The notes beneath the pieces were generated by a model, which saw nothing but the letters and a program-made list of their open reading frames with translations, was not told the DNA's origin and searched no databases. DNA of 64,000 nt from Candidatus Phyllobacterium onerii (GTDB lineage Bacteria; Pseudomonadota; Alphaproteobacteria; Rhizobiales; Rhizobiaceae): positions 1,054,001 to 1,118,000 of the forward strand of contig NZ_JAQMHX010000001.1 in NCBI RefSeq assembly GCF_028331445.1, given 5' to 3'. Shown in pieces: positions 1 through 8,766 of the stretch. How positions within the stretch are numbered: position 1 is the stretch's first letter; each line of letters opens with the position of its first letter. The translations under genes and the position numbers were made by a program.

Positions 1-417
1 GACTACCCGGTTTCAATGGGCTCCTACGGTATTGGGCCAACACGTGTAGTCGCTGCAATCATTGAAGCGTCGCATGACGAGAATGGCATTATCTGGCCGA
101 AAGCCGTCGCGCCCTTCGGTGTGGGCATTGTGAACATGAAACCTGGCGACGCAGCCTGCGACACCGTTTCGGCTAAATTGTACGATGCGTTGACAAATGC
201 TGGCCTTGAGCCCCTGCTCGACGATACGGATGATCGCCCGGGTGCCAAGTTCGCCACAATGGATCTGATCGGTCTACCCACACAGGTCATAGTCGGCCCG
301 CGCGGCGTTGCGGCAGGCGAGGTCGAGATCAAGGATCGAGCGACCGGCGAGCGTGAGTCCTTGAGTATCGAAGCTGCGCTTAACAAGCTCGCGGGCGTTC
401 AGGCAGGGATTTTATGA
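1..417 (+). CDS. proS: Prolyl-tRNA synthetase, C-terminal part (5' end outside window)
   Basis: Charges tRNA-Pro with proline in the cytoplasm. The window opens in frame, and the 138 visible residues begin just before class II motif 3 ([15 protein letters not shown], with the ATP-binding Arg). The anticodon-binding domain follows ([14 protein letters not shown], then [17 protein letters not shown]). The upstream catalytic core is not visible. The stop overlaps the next start (ATGA at 414-417), which suggests translational coupling with the lipoprotein exporter genes. The motif order and C-terminal domain make the assignment firm. Confidence 0.95.
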   Translation, partial: DYPVSMGSYGIGPTRVVAAIIEASHDENGIIWPKAVAPFGVGIVNMKPGDAACDTVSAKLYDALTNAGLEPLLDDTDDRPGAKFATMDLIGLPTQVIVGPRGVAAGEVEIKDRATGERESLSIEAALNKLAGVQAGIL

Positions 418-1700
418 GCGAAAAGGCAGTCACCGCGCCGAACGGTTCCAAGCCGTTCTCAGCCTATGAACGTATGATCGCCTGGCGCTATTTGCGCGCC
501 CGGCGCAAGGAAACGTTCATTTCCGTGATTGCCGGGTTCTCTTTTACGGGGATCATGCTTGGTGTTGCGACGTTGATCATCGTGATGGCAGTGATGAATG
601 GCTTTCGCGCTGAACTCTTGACGCGCATCCTCGGCATCAACGGTCATGTTATCATGCAGCCGATGGATCGGCCTTTCGACGACTACGATGCGGTCATCAA
701 ACGCGTCGACGCTGTCCCCGGTGTCTCCTTTGCCATTCCGGTTGTCGAGGGACAGGTGTTGGCCAAAGGTAATGTCGGGGCAGGGGCTGGAGCCCTGGTA
801 CGCGGCCTACGCGAGGAAGACATTGCGAAACTTCAGCTTGTTTCCAAAAACGTGCGCCAAGGTACGTTTCAGGGATTCAACACAGCTGGCGGCGTAGCTA
901 TCGGAACGCGTATGGCTGAAAATATGGGTCTCGGTCTCGGTGATAAACTTACCTTGATATCTCCGGACGGGGATGTGACGCCACTTGGCATGGCTCCGCG
1001 TGTCAAATCCTATCCGGTTACGGCCATATTCGAGATTGGCATGTCGGAGTATGACGCATCGATTGTACTTATGCCGCTCGATGAATCGCAGCTCTATTTC
1101 AACCAGGAAAACAAGGTTCAATCGATCGAGATATTCGCCGATAACCCGGACAATATCGATGCATTGAAGAAACCGATCGAGGATGCGGCACAACGATCGA
1201 TCCTGCTGACCGACTGGCGTCAGCGCAATCAGACATTCTTTTCCGCCCTTCAGGTTGAGCGCAATGTCATGTTCATGATTCTGACGCTGATCGTCCTCGT
1301 CGCGGCTCTCAATATCATCTCCGGATTGATAATGCTGGTGAAAGACAAGGGGCATGACATTGCCATCCTTCGGACCATGGGGGCGACGCGAAACTCGATC
1401 CTGCGCATCTTTCTTATGACGGGTGCTGCGATAGGTGTGACCGGAACGATTGCAGGTGTGGTTCTTGGTGTCGTTGTATGTCTCAACGTTGAACGAATCA
1501 GAGAATTCTTTTCCTGGATTTCCGGAACGACGCTGTTCAATCCTGAACTCTATTTCTTGAGCACCTTGCCTGCCAAAATGGATTTCAACGAGACCTTCTC
1601 GGTCATCCTCATGGCATTGGTCTTGTCATTTCTGGCGACGCTGTTTCCAGCATGGCGCGCAGCCAAGCTCGATCCCGTTGAAGCCTTGAGGTACGAATAA
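414..1700 (+). CDS. lolC: LolC/LolE-family lipoprotein-releasing ABC transporter permease
   Basis: Inner-membrane permease that, with LolD, extracts lipoproteins from the inner membrane and hands them to LolA. It has 428 residues in the MacB-like layout: a first membrane segment at about residues 34-60, a periplasmic domain to about 283, then three segments at about 284-308, 329-358 and 395-415. The C-terminal [18 protein letters not shown] is the usual end of this family. Only one permease gene is present next to lolD, so it probably works as a homodimer in place of separate LolC and LolE. It overlaps proS by 4 nt and lies 1 nt before lolD. The choice of lolC over lolE as the symbol is arbitrary. 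Confidence 0.92.
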   Translation: MSEKAVTAPNGSKPFSAYERMIAWRYLRARRKETFISVIAGFSFTGIMLGVATLIIVMAVMNGFRAELLTRILGINGHVIMQPMDRPFDDYDAVIKRVDAVPGVSFAIPVVEGQVLAKGNVGAGAGALVRGLREEDIAKLQLVSKNVRQGTFQGFNTAGGVAIGTRMAENMGLGLGDKLTLISPDGDVTPLGMAPRVKSYPVTAIFEIGMSEYDASIVLMPLDESQLYFNQENKVQSIEIFADNPDNIDALKKPIEDAAQRSILLTDWRQRNQTFFSALQVERNVMFMILTLIVLVAALNIISGLIMLVKDKGHDIAILRTMGATRNSILRIFLMTGAAIGVTGTIAGVVLGVVVCLNVERIREFFSWISGTTLFNPELYFLSTLPAKMDFNETFSVILMALVLSFLATLFPAWRAAKLDPVEALRYE

Positions 1701-1701
1701 A

Positions 1702-2385
1702 ATGGTGGCAGGGCCAATTTTGCAGCTGACAAATGTCGGCCGCCGTTATGATGAGATTGGCCGTGAGCTGGTCATTCTCAACGATGCCAGCTTTTCACTT
1801 GGCAAGGGTGAGATGGTGGCGCTTGTCGCGCCTTCCGGGGCCGGCAAGTCGACGTTGCTCCACACGGCTGGATTGCTGGAGCGGCCAGACAGCGGCGATG
1901 TCATTCTCGATGGCAGGTCCTGTGGTTCGCTTTCCGATGAAGAGCGCACGGCCATACGGCGAAACGACATAGGCTTTGTCTATCAGTTCCATCACCTTCT
2001 CCCGGAATTCACCGCATTGGAGAACGTTATGATGCCGCAACTAATTCGCGGCATGAAGCCAGCGGTGGCATCCGAGCGCGCGCAGCAGTTACTCGATTAC
2101 ATGAAGGTTGGTGCGCGTGCTTCGCACCGTCCCAGCGAACTCTCCGGCGGCGAGCAGCAGCGCGTGGCTATTGCCCGTGCTGTGGCGAACGCACCCTTGG
2201 TGCTCCTCGCTGACGAACCGACAGGCAATCTCGATCCCGTGACATCTTCCTATGTGTTCGAAGCACTTGAAGCACTTGTGAGGCAGTCGGGGCTGTCAGC
2301 CATGATCGCCACTCATAATTTTGAGCTGGCGCGCCGCATGGACAGGCGTGTGACGCTCAAGGATGGCAAAATCACCAACCTCTGA
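1702..2385 (+). CDS. lolD: Lipoprotein-releasing ABC transporter ATP-binding protein LolD
   Basis: ATPase that powers the LolC/E permease encoded immediately upstream. The 227 residues contain Walker A (APSGAGKST, residues 43-51), the signature [14 protein letters not shown], Walker B ([12 protein letters not shown]) and a switch His (ATHNFELA). The length and the EPTGNLD string match the LolD/MacB/FtsE group, and the neighbouring permease settles the identity. Only one base separates it from lolC. About 80 nt without a gene follow before a separate SOS-type promoter begins. Confidence 0.94.
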   Translation: MVAGPILQLTNVGRRYDEIGRELVILNDASFSLGKGEMVALVAPSGAGKSTLLHTAGLLERPDSGDVILDGRSCGSLSDEERTAIRRNDIGFVYQFHHLLPEFTALENVMMPQLIRGMKPAVASERAQQLLDYMKVGARASHRPSELSGGEQQRVAIARAVANAPLVLLADEPTGNLDPVTSSYVFEALEALVRQSGLSAMIATHNFELARRMDRRVTLKDGKITNL

Positions 2386-2454
2386 TCGCGCAACCCCATT
2401 TTACCTTCCATTAATATTTCGAAAACCATAGCGGCAATGGGTGATTAGATCTGC

Positions 2455-2486
2455 TTGACTTTGGAACAAAAAAGGAACAAAAGATA
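2455..2486 (+). promoter_or_regulatory. LexA-regulated (SOS) promoter with perfect GAAC-N7-GAAC box
   Basis: Two GAAC half-sites in direct repeat lie at 2464-2467 and 2475-2478 with exactly 7 nt between them. This is the alphaproteobacterial LexA operator (GTTC-N7-GTTC on the other strand). A TTGACT hexamer (2455-2460) lies just upstream and an A-rich -10-like stretch follows around 2479-2486, so the operator sits between the promoter elements. The first reading frame downstream is the micropeptide at 2518, and dnaE lies further on. The site is seen directly. Regulation by LexA is inferred from the known consensus. Confidence 0.75.
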
Positions 2487-2517
2487 GACATACAGACAAC
2501 GAAGAAGGGTTTTACCG

Positions 2518-2604
2518 ATGAGCGAACTTTTCCAGGATGTTATGTCATTCGTTACAGTCAGCCTGTTCATTGCGACGTTTGCAATGTGGGTGAGCGCAAT
2601 CTGA
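2518..2604 (+). CDS. SOS-box-controlled 28-residue single-pass membrane micropeptide (SidA-like)
   Basis: A short reading frame of 28 codons, starting MSELFQDVM and ending FAMWVSAI. It has a good ribosome site (AGAAGGG at 2503-2509, 8 nt before the ATG). After a short, mildly acidic amphipathic start, about 18 hydrophobic residues (from FVTVSLFIATFAM on) can form one membrane helix. A perfect LexA-type box lies 40 nt upstream. SidA of Caulobacter, an SOS-induced division inhibitor of about 29 residues in the inner membrane, has the same size, topology and control, so a similar role is inferred. I cannot confirm homology by sequence. It could instead be a leader peptide for dnaE. Confidence 0.6.
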   Translation: MSELFQDVMSFVTVSLFIATFAMWVSAI

Positions 2605-2764
2605 TAGATCAGGGATCGCTAAGATCGGAAATCCTGCGATCCCATTTCTGTCCACTGTTGAAGGAAGCGAAATCCCCAAATCAGGTGGACACTTCATCGC
2701 GCATGTCGGACTATACCGGCGCGGTGAATCAGTTTCTCCGTTCAGGTTTTCGGAGACAGAATAA

Positions 2765-5700
2765 TTGGCAGATGGACAGATCAACAGCAGTCTAGGGGTC
2801 GCGAGCAAACAGGCGCTGCGCTTCGTGCATCTTAGAGTCCATTCTGCGTATTCCTTACTTGAAGGTGCCCTGCAGGTCCCGAAAGTTATTGATCTTGCCG
2901 TTGCCAACAAAGCGCCGGCGATTGCGATAACCGACACTAACAATCTTTTTGGGGCGCTCGAATTTGCCCAGAAAGGATCGAAGGCAGGTCTGCAGCCCAT
3001 TATTGGCTGCCAGCTTGATGTTGCCTTTCATGACCAAGCGGAGGAAAGCCGCACCGCCAACAGGCGCGAAGCGCTGGGACTGGCGCCGCTCGTGCTCCTT
3101 GCTGCCACGGAGGCAGGTTATGCCAATCTCGTGCGCCTTGTCAGCCGCGCATACCTCGAAACGGCAGCGGGTGATCCGGTGCATATCACATCGGCATGGC
3201 TCAAAGGTCGTACGGACGGTATCATCGTTTTGTCTGGCGGTCCCGAAGGTCCCATCGCCAAATCGATCAAGGATGATCGGATTGATCGTGCACGGCAGCG
3301 GTTGAACTATTTGAAATCGATGTTCGGTGATCGGCTCTACGTCGAACTCCAGCGTCATCGCGGTTATGATCGCGCATTGGAGGCAGCGCAGGTTGAACTT
3401 GCGTACGAACTGGAACTGCCGCTCGTCGCGACGAACGACGTGTTTTTTTCAAAAAGTGCTGATTATGAAGCGCATGATGCACTTTTGGCGATTGCCTCCG
3501 GTTCGCTCCTGTCGATTGACGATCGCCGCAGGTTGACGCCGGACCACTACCTCAAGAGCGAAGATGAGATGGTGGAACTATTTACCGATCTGCCTGAGGC
3601 GGTTGAGAACACTGTCGAGATCGCAATGCGCTGTTCGTATTATCCCAAGAACCGTGCGCCAATTTTGCCGCGCTTTACGGGCGAGAGCGACGATCCGGAG
3701 GCGGCGTTGCGAGCCGAGGCCGATGAACTGGCGCGCCAGGCAAGGGAGGGCCTTGCGCAGCGCATCCAGACCTTGGGGCTAGCCGGAGGCCATACAGCCG
3801 AGCAATATTCGGAACGGCTGGAATACGAGATATCTATCATCACTCGGATGAAGTACCCGGGTTACTTTTTGATCGTTGCCGACTTCATCAAATGGGCCAA
3901 AGCTCATGATATCCCAGTCGGCCCCGGACGTGGATCAGGTGCGGGTTCGCTCGTCGCCTATGCGCTCACGATCACCGACGTTGACCCGCTCCGGTTCTCG
4001 CTGCTGTTCGAACGCTTTCTTAATCCGGACCGCGTCTCGATGCCCGACTTTGATATCGACTTCTGCCAAGAGCGGCGCGATGAGGTTATTCGTTATGTTC
4101 AGGGTAAATATGGCCGTGATCAGGTAGCTCAAATCATAACCTTCGGTACGCTCCAGGCTCGCGCCGTATTGCGCGATGTGGGCCGCGTTCTGGAAATGCC
4201 CTACGGCCAGGTTGATCGTCTGACCAAGATGGTGCCGGCCAATCCCGCCAATCCAGTGACCTTATCGAAGGCGATCGAAGACGAACCGCGACTGCGCGAG
4301 GAGCGTGACAAGGAGCCTGTCGTCGAGCGCTTGCTCGACATATCCTTGAAGCTGGAGGGGCTTTACCGCCACGCGTCGACTCACGCGGCGGGTATCGTGA
4401 TCGGGGATCGGCCTTTGTCGGAACTTGTGCCGATGTATCGCGATCCACGTTCGGATATGCCGGTTACGCAGTTCAACATGAAAATGGTTGAAGAGGCTGG
4501 GCTGGTCAAATTCGATTTTCTTGGTCTGAAAACGCTGACAGTTCTGCAGACAGCCGTCAATCTCCTCAAGCGGCGCAGCATCGCAGTAGATCTTTCGAAT
4601 CTGCCCTTCGACGACAAGCTCACCTACGAGATGCTATCGCGCGGCGAGACAGTCGGCGTGTTTCAGGTGGAAAGCACCGGCATGCGCAAGGCGCTGATCG
4701 GCATGCGGCCCGACCGGATTGAAGATATCATCGCGCTCGTCGCGCTCTATCGGCCGGGTCCGATGGAGAACATCCCGACCTACAATGCCCGTAAGAACGG
4801 CGATGAGGAGATGGCGTCGATTCATCCGAAAATCGATCATCTCGTCAAGGAAACCCAAGGCGTCATCATCTATCAGGAACAGGTGATGCAGATCGCGCAG
4901 GAAATGTCGGGCTATACGCTCGGCGAAGCCGATCTTCTTCGGCGTGCCATGGGCAAGAAGATCCGCGCCGAAATGGACATGCAGCGGGTCCGGTTTGTCG
5001 ACGGTGCCGTCGAGCGTGGTGTGACCAAGCCGCAAGCCAATTTCATCTTCGACCTGCTCGCGAAGTTCGCCGATTACGGATTCAACAAGTCCCATGCCGC
5101 GGCCTATGCGATCGTGTCGTTCCAAACGGCCTATATGAAGGCCCACTATCCAGTGGAATTCCTTGCCGCATCAATGACATACGACATGTCTAACACGGAT
5201 AAGCTCAACGATTTCCGCCGGGAGGCGGTGCGGCTTGGCATCGAAGTCGTCACGCCATCAGTCAATACGTCTTACCGTTTGTTCGAGGTTGGCGAGAACC
5301 GCATCTTCTATTCGCTCGCGGCCATCAAGGGCGTTGGCGAAGCGGCTGTCGATCATATTGTCGAGAAGCGCGGTGCGACGCCCTACGGCAGCCTCGAGGA
5401 TTTCTGCGAGCGGATCGATCCGCGTGTCGTCAACCGCCGCGTCTTCGAAAGCCTTATAAATGCTGGGGCTTTCGACTGTTTCGGGCGTGAACGGCCTGCG
5501 CTGATTGCCGGGCTCGACCGGATTATCGGTCATGCACAACGCACGCAGGAAGACAGCGTTAGCGGTCAGGCCGATATATTCGGGGGAATGGCCGCAAGCG
5601 CCCAAACCATTCAGCTCCCTGCAGCTGCACCTTGGCTTTCGGCGGAGAAGTTGCGACGGGAATTCGAGGCGGCGGGTTTTTATCTCTCGGCGCATCCACT

Positions 5701-6262
5701 CGACGAGTACCGTGCAGTGCTTGAAAAGATGCGCGTCCAGACCTGGTCGGAGTTTTCGGCGGCGGTCAAACGCGGCGCCAACGCGGGGCGTCTTGCCGGG
5801 ACAATTACGGCCAAGCAAGAGCGCAAGACCAAAACCGGTAACAAGATGGGAATCATCCAATTCTCTGATTCTTCAGGACAATTCGAGGCAGTACTCTTTT
5901 CTGAAGCCCTCTCTCAGTACCGTGATCTGCTTGAACCCGGTCGCTCCGTGGTGGTCACTGTTGGCGCCGAGGACCGGCCTGAAGGCATCAGCCTGCGCAT
6001 CCAGACAGCGCAATCACTCGAAGATGAGGCAACCCGCATGCAGAAGGCATTGCGCCTCTATATGCGTTCCAGCGAACCGCTAAGTGCCATTACACCCTAT
6101 CTGGCGCCGCAGAACGATGGCCAGGTAGTGAGCCTGATCCTGATCAAGGAAAATGGCGCAACCGAAGTGGAGATCGAACTGCCGAACCGCTATCGTGTCG
6201 GTCCGCAGGTCGCCAGTGCGATGAAAGCCATACCGGGAATTGTGGAAGTCGAGATGGCCTGA
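2765..6262 (+). CDS. dnaE: DNA polymerase III subunit alpha
   Basis: Catalytic subunit of the replicative polymerase. The N-terminal PHP domain shows HLRVHSAYSLLEGA (His22 and His26). The palm carries the aspartate motif PDFDIDF (Asp430 and Asp432). Other family stretches are GPGRGSGAGSLVAY, YRPGPMENIPTY and NKSHAAAYA. Near the C-terminus lie the helix-hairpin-helix region and an OB fold (about residues 1000-1080). The length of 1165 residues is normal for DnaE1. I chose the TTG at 2765 because CGGAGA ends 8 nt before it and no ATG fits. An SOS-type promoter and a micropeptide gene precede it, so part of its transcription may be damage-inducible. Confidence 0.96.
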   Translation: MADGQINSSLGVASKQALRFVHLRVHSAYSLLEGALQVPKVIDLAVANKAPAIAITDTNNLFGALEFAQKGSKAGLQPIIGCQLDVAFHDQAEESRTANRREALGLAPLVLLAATEAGYANLVRLVSRAYLETAAGDPVHITSAWLKGRTDGIIVLSGGPEGPIAKSIKDDRIDRARQRLNYLKSMFGDRLYVELQRHRGYDRALEAAQVELAYELELPLVATNDVFFSKSADYEAHDALLAIASGSLLSIDDRRRLTPDHYLKSEDEMVELFTDLPEAVENTVEIAMRCSYYPKNRAPILPRFTGESDDPEAALRAEADELARQAREGLAQRIQTLGLAGGHTAEQYSERLEYEISIITRMKYPGYFLIVADFIKWAKAHDIPVGPGRGSGAGSLVAYALTITDVDPLRFSLLFERFLNPDRVSMPDFDIDFCQERRDEVIRYVQGKYGRDQVAQIITFGTLQARAVLRDVGRVLEMPYGQVDRLTKMVPANPANPVTLSKAIEDEPRLREERDKEPVVERLLDISLKLEGLYRHASTHAAGIVIGDRPLSELVPMYRDPRSDMPVTQFNMKMVEEAGLVKFDFLGLKTLTVLQTAVNLLKRRSIAVDLSNLPFDDKLTYEMLSRGETVGVFQVESTGMRKALIGMRPDRIEDIIALVALYRPGPMENIPTYNARKNGDEEMASIHPKIDHLVKETQGVIIYQEQVMQIAQEMSGYTLGEADLLRRAMGKKIRAEMDMQRVRFVDGAVERGVTKPQANFIFDLLAKFADYGFNKSHAAAYAIVSFQTAYMKAHYPVEFLAASMTYDMSNTDKLNDFRREAVRLGIEVVTPSVNTSYRLFEVGENRIFYSLAAIKGVGEAAVDHIVEKRGATPYGSLEDFCERIDPRVVNRRVFESLINAGAFDCFGRERPALIAGLDRIIGHAQRTQEDSVSGQADIFGGMAASAQTIQLPAAAPWLSAEKLRREFEAAGFYLSAHPLDEYRAVLEKMRVQTWSEFSAAVKRGANAGRLAGTITAKQERKTKTGNKMGIIQFSDSSGQFEAVLFSEALSQYRDLLEPGRSVVVTVGAEDRPEGISLRIQTAQSLEDEATRMQKALRLYMRSSEPLSAITPYLAPQNDGQVVSLILIKENGATEVEIELPNRYRVGPQVASAMKAIPGIVEVEMA

Positions 6263-6309
6263 GGGGTACAGTTCAACGAGTCACAACTGAATTGCAATTC
6301 CGGGTAGAA

Positions 6310-6372
6310 ATTCTTGTTCCCGATTTGACTATTCTTGTTCCAGATTCGGAGAGTCTTGTCCGATATTCACCG
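6310..6372. repeat. Three degenerate tandem copies of a 21-nt unit between dnaE and dinB ends
   Basis: ATTCTTGTTCC begins at 6310 and again at 6331, each followed by a GATT-like stretch. A weaker third copy (AGTCTTGTCC) begins at 6352. The period is 21 nt, or two helical turns. The copies fill the gap between the converging 3' ends of dnaE and dinB, and the last copy reaches the dinB stop codon. There is no strong hairpin, so this is not an ordinary terminator. The GTTC words are not spaced as an SOS box. Confidence 0.5.
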
Positions 6373-7698
6373 GTTTTCGTTTGAATCCGTATCATCGGGC
6401 AGAGCTTCGACTCGAGATTTGACCCTGCCGAACGTGTATCCGGTCTCGACAGCATTGCTGCCGAATTTCCCGCGGAGCTTGTCTATTGCCGTTTCGGCAA
6501 CCGCACGTTTAGTCGCTTGAATATCGACCAGGTCGAGCGGGTCAGCGCGATCATCGTTGCCAAGGTCGCTGACGCCGATCCCGAGCAGACGAAATCGCGT
6601 GCCGTCGATTTCTTTTTCAAGCAGCGAAAAGCCGGTACGGAAAATCCGGTCGGCCAGTTGTGTCGGATCGGCCAACTGGCGGTTTCGGGTTCTGAGTTTG
6701 AAATCCCGAGTCTTCAATTTAAGGACGACAGTCCTTCCAGCGATGTCCGCCGCTTTGAGGCGCCTCGACACTTTTTCCGATAAAGACCGCAATATTGGCG
6801 TGAGCTCTTCGAGCGATGCGATGTCTTCATTGAAGGTCGTTTCAGCGGATACACTTTTGCTCTCGCTGTCAGGTTCAACGCGGCGCGTATCAAGTCCCCG
6901 CGATAGATGGTAAAGGCGCTGCCCCATAGTACCATAGGCAGCCATCAAGGGGCCAAGTTCCATCGTCTGAAGTTGGCCTATGGTGCGAATGCCATCGCGC
7001 TCCAGCGTTGCATTGAACGCCTTGCCGACGCCCCATATCATCGTAACAGGTTTGTCGGCCAGGAACGCGGGTGCCTCTTGTTCTCCGATGATAGAAAAGC
7101 CGCGTGGCTTCTCGAAGTCCGAGGCGATCTTCGCCAGGAACTTGCAGTAGGAAATACCGACAGAAACGGAAAGCCCCATGTCTCGTTCTACTCGATTTGA
7201 AAAATGCGCCATCACACGGGAAGGTGGATCGTGATGCAGGCGCTCGGTCCCCGACAGATCCAAAAAGGCTTCATCGATCGACAACGGCTCGACCAGAGGA
7301 GTCAAATCGCGCATCATTTGCCGAATCTCGCGACCGACCCGGGCATATTTTTCCATGTTGGGACTGATAACGACAGCGTGCGGACAAGCCTCCAGAGCCT
7401 TGAACATCGGCATCGCCGACTTCACACCATGGATGCGGGCGACGTAGCAAGCTGTTGAAACGACGCCGCGTTTTCCGCCCCCAATAATGACGGGCTTGTT
7501 TCGCAATTCCGAATTGTCGCGCTTTTCCACCGAAGCGTAGAACGCATCGCAGTCCACATGCGCGATGCTGAGGCGATAAAGCTCCGGATGGCGCACGAGA
7601 CGTGGGCTCCCGCAGAGATGACAGCGGCGTCCTTCCGACTTCTGGGCGGCCAGACAGTCACGGCAAAAACCAAATCTCGGATCGTTGAGGGTTGCCAT
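6367..7698 (-). CDS. dinB: DNA polymerase IV (Y family) with N-terminal zinc-finger-like extension
   Basis: Error-prone translesion polymerase. From the start [11 protein letters not shown] there is a Cys4-like extension (CRDC then CHLC, about residues 11-30). The Y-family catalytic core follows: [15 protein letters not shown], the [13 protein letters not shown] stretch, and [10 protein letters not shown] with the catalytic Asp and Glu. The little-finger domain closes the protein. A start 15 nt further upstream (7713) is open, but that ATG lies inside the LexA box, so 7698 is preferred. The cysteine extension is common in rhizobial Pol IV proteins and may bind zinc. The gene converges on dnaE. 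Confidence 0.93.
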   Translation of the reverse strand: MATLNDPRFGFCRDCLAAQKSEGRRCHLCGSPRLVRHPELYRLSIAHVDCDAFYASVEKRDNSELRNKPVIIGGGKRGVVSTACYVARIHGVKSAMPMFKALEACPHAVVISPNMEKYARVGREIRQMMRDLTPLVEPLSIDEAFLDLSGTERLHHDPPSRVMAHFSNRVERDMGLSVSVGISYCKFLAKIASDFEKPRGFSIIGEQEAPAFLADKPVTMIWGVGKAFNATLERDGIRTIGQLQTMELGPLMAAYGTMGQRLYHLSRGLDTRRVEPDSESKSVSAETTFNEDIASLEELTPILRSLSEKVSRRLKAADIAGRTVVLKLKTRDFKLRTRNRQLADPTQLADRIFRTGFSLLEKEIDGTRFRLLGIGVSDLGNDDRADPLDLVDIQATKRAVAETAIDKLRGKFGSNAVETGYTFGRVKSRVEALPDDTDSNENR

Positions 7699-7707
7699 CG
7701 GGGTCCG

Positions 7708-7722
7708 GAACATAAAAGGAAC
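7708..7722 (-). promoter_or_regulatory. LexA (SOS) box in front of dinB
   Basis: On the minus strand GTTC at 7722-7719 and GTTC at 7711-7708 form a direct repeat with a 7-nt spacer (CTTTTAT). This is the alphaproteobacterial LexA operator. It ends 10 nt before the preferred dinB start, so LexA binding would cover the promoter or transcription start and the mRNA leader would be very short. SOS control of dinB is established in many bacteria and is inferred here. Confidence 0.75.
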
Positions 7723-7781
7723 GAGCAGACCTTAGCGAAGCTGTCTCTACCTTGCAACGACCAGCCGAGCCTATCAACCGT

Positions 7782-8069
7782 TCAATCGATATCTTGCCGG
7801 CCACCAGGAAGGAGCCGAAGTGCTTCCTGGAAGAGGGCAGGATCTGTGCCTGTTGCCTCGCAATAGCGTATTAGCGTCGGTTCGTGCCCAAGGTAGAATT
7901 GGAGAACACCCGCCAGAAATCCCGGTTCGCCGGCCGCCGTCCGAATCTGATCGGCGGTAATTCCGGTCAAAGCAAGGAACCGGGCAAGCAACTCACTGTC
8001 GTCGGCCAGGAATATCAAAGCATTGATGGCCAAGGTTTCCGCGTCGCCGAGATTGATCTGATTCCTCAT
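7782..8069 (-). CDS. DUF3572 family protein
   Basis: A 95-residue acidic, mostly helical protein with no cysteines in a motif and no membrane segment. The stretches ETLAINALIFLADDSELLARFLALTG and EPGFLAGVLQFYLGHEPTLI are typical of the alphaproteobacterial DUF3572 family, whose function is unknown. It lies upstream of dinB on the same strand, 59 nt before the SOS box, so dinB has its own promoter. The start ATG at 8069 is followed by a continuous family-like sequence, so no shorter start is needed. Confidence 0.8.
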   Translation of the reverse strand: MRNQINLGDAETLAINALIFLADDSELLARFLALTGITADQIRTAAGEPGFLAGVLQFYLGHEPTLIRYCEATGTDPALFQEALRLLPGGRQDID

Positions 8070-8376
8070 TTACACCGCCTGTTCATGGTTTGCCGGGTCC
8101 TGCAACCCAGAATAGTACGTCTCACAGTCCTACACGCTGTTTCGTGTACCCAAATTTCGCTGTAGCCGGTTGAATATGATCAAAAGAAGATGTTCAATAA
8201 ATCCTTGGTTAAACATGATCAGCAGCATTTCGGGATTGGGCTGAAGAGTTACCTTTTCATCAATCATCACAGGCTATCAAATGCATCCATACAGTTGGGG
8301 CTGCGACCGGATCTTTGTCCCATAGTTCTTCACGGACGGCGCGCGTCTTTCAAGCATGATCAACAGGAAATTGCCG
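8070..8376. other. Intergenic region between divergent DUF3572 and divK
   Basis: About 300 nt hold the outward promoters of DUF3572 (minus) and divK (plus). The motif TTGAATATGATCAAAAG near 8170 recurs in part as TTAAACATGATCAGCAG near 8210 (a shared ATGATCA core). No full CtrA box (TTAA-N7-TTAA) was found, although divK is a likely cell-cycle target. No credible gene is present. Confidence 0.4.
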
Positions 8377-8748
8377 ATGGTAAAGAAAGTTATGATCGTC
8401 GAGGATAATGAGCTTAATATGAAGCTCTTCCGCGATCTTATTGAAGCCAGCGGCTATGAAACCATCCGGACCCGCAATGGGCTGGAAGCGCTTGATTTGG
8501 CTCGCGAACATCGGCCTGATCTGATCCTCATGGATATTCAGCTGCCCGAGGTGTCGGGTCTGGAAGTCACGAAATGGCTGAAGGCGGACGACGATCTGCA
8601 TGTAATCCCGATCATCGCCGTTACTGCTTTTGCCATGAAGGGTGATGAGGAGCGTATTCGGCAAGGCGGTTGTGAGGCTTATATTTCAAAACCCATCTCG
8701 GTGCCGAAGTTCATCGAAACCATCAAATCTTATCTTGGCGACGCTTGA
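8377..8748 (+). CDS. divK: Single-domain response regulator DivK
   Basis: Cell-cycle response regulator of the DivJ/PleC-DivK-CtrA network. The 123 residues form one receiver domain and nothing else. The acidic pocket is VEDNE (Glu9, Asp10), the phospho-acceptor is Asp53 in [13 protein letters not shown], and the later Thr and Lys are in VTAFAMKG and ISKPIS. The run [19 protein letters not shown] is characteristic of rhizobial DivK. The ATG at 8377 has CAGGAAA in front of it, and an ATG at 8356 lacks a comparable site. pleD follows after 18 nt, the arrangement known from this order. Confidence 0.95.
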   Translation: MVKKVMIVEDNELNMKLFRDLIEASGYETIRTRNGLEALDLAREHRPDLILMDIQLPEVSGLEVTKWLKADDDLHVIPIIAVTAFAMKGDEERIRQGGCEAYISKPISVPKFIETIKSYLGDA

Positions 8749-8766
8749 CCGTCAGGGGAGTTAAAT

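Noticed and set aside
6310-6345. LexA box in the GTTC words between dnaE and dinB
   Set aside because: The GTTC words are 21 nt apart rather than 11.
8070-8376. CtrA binding site before divK
   Set aside because: Only single TTAA half-sites; the 7-nt spaced pair is absent.
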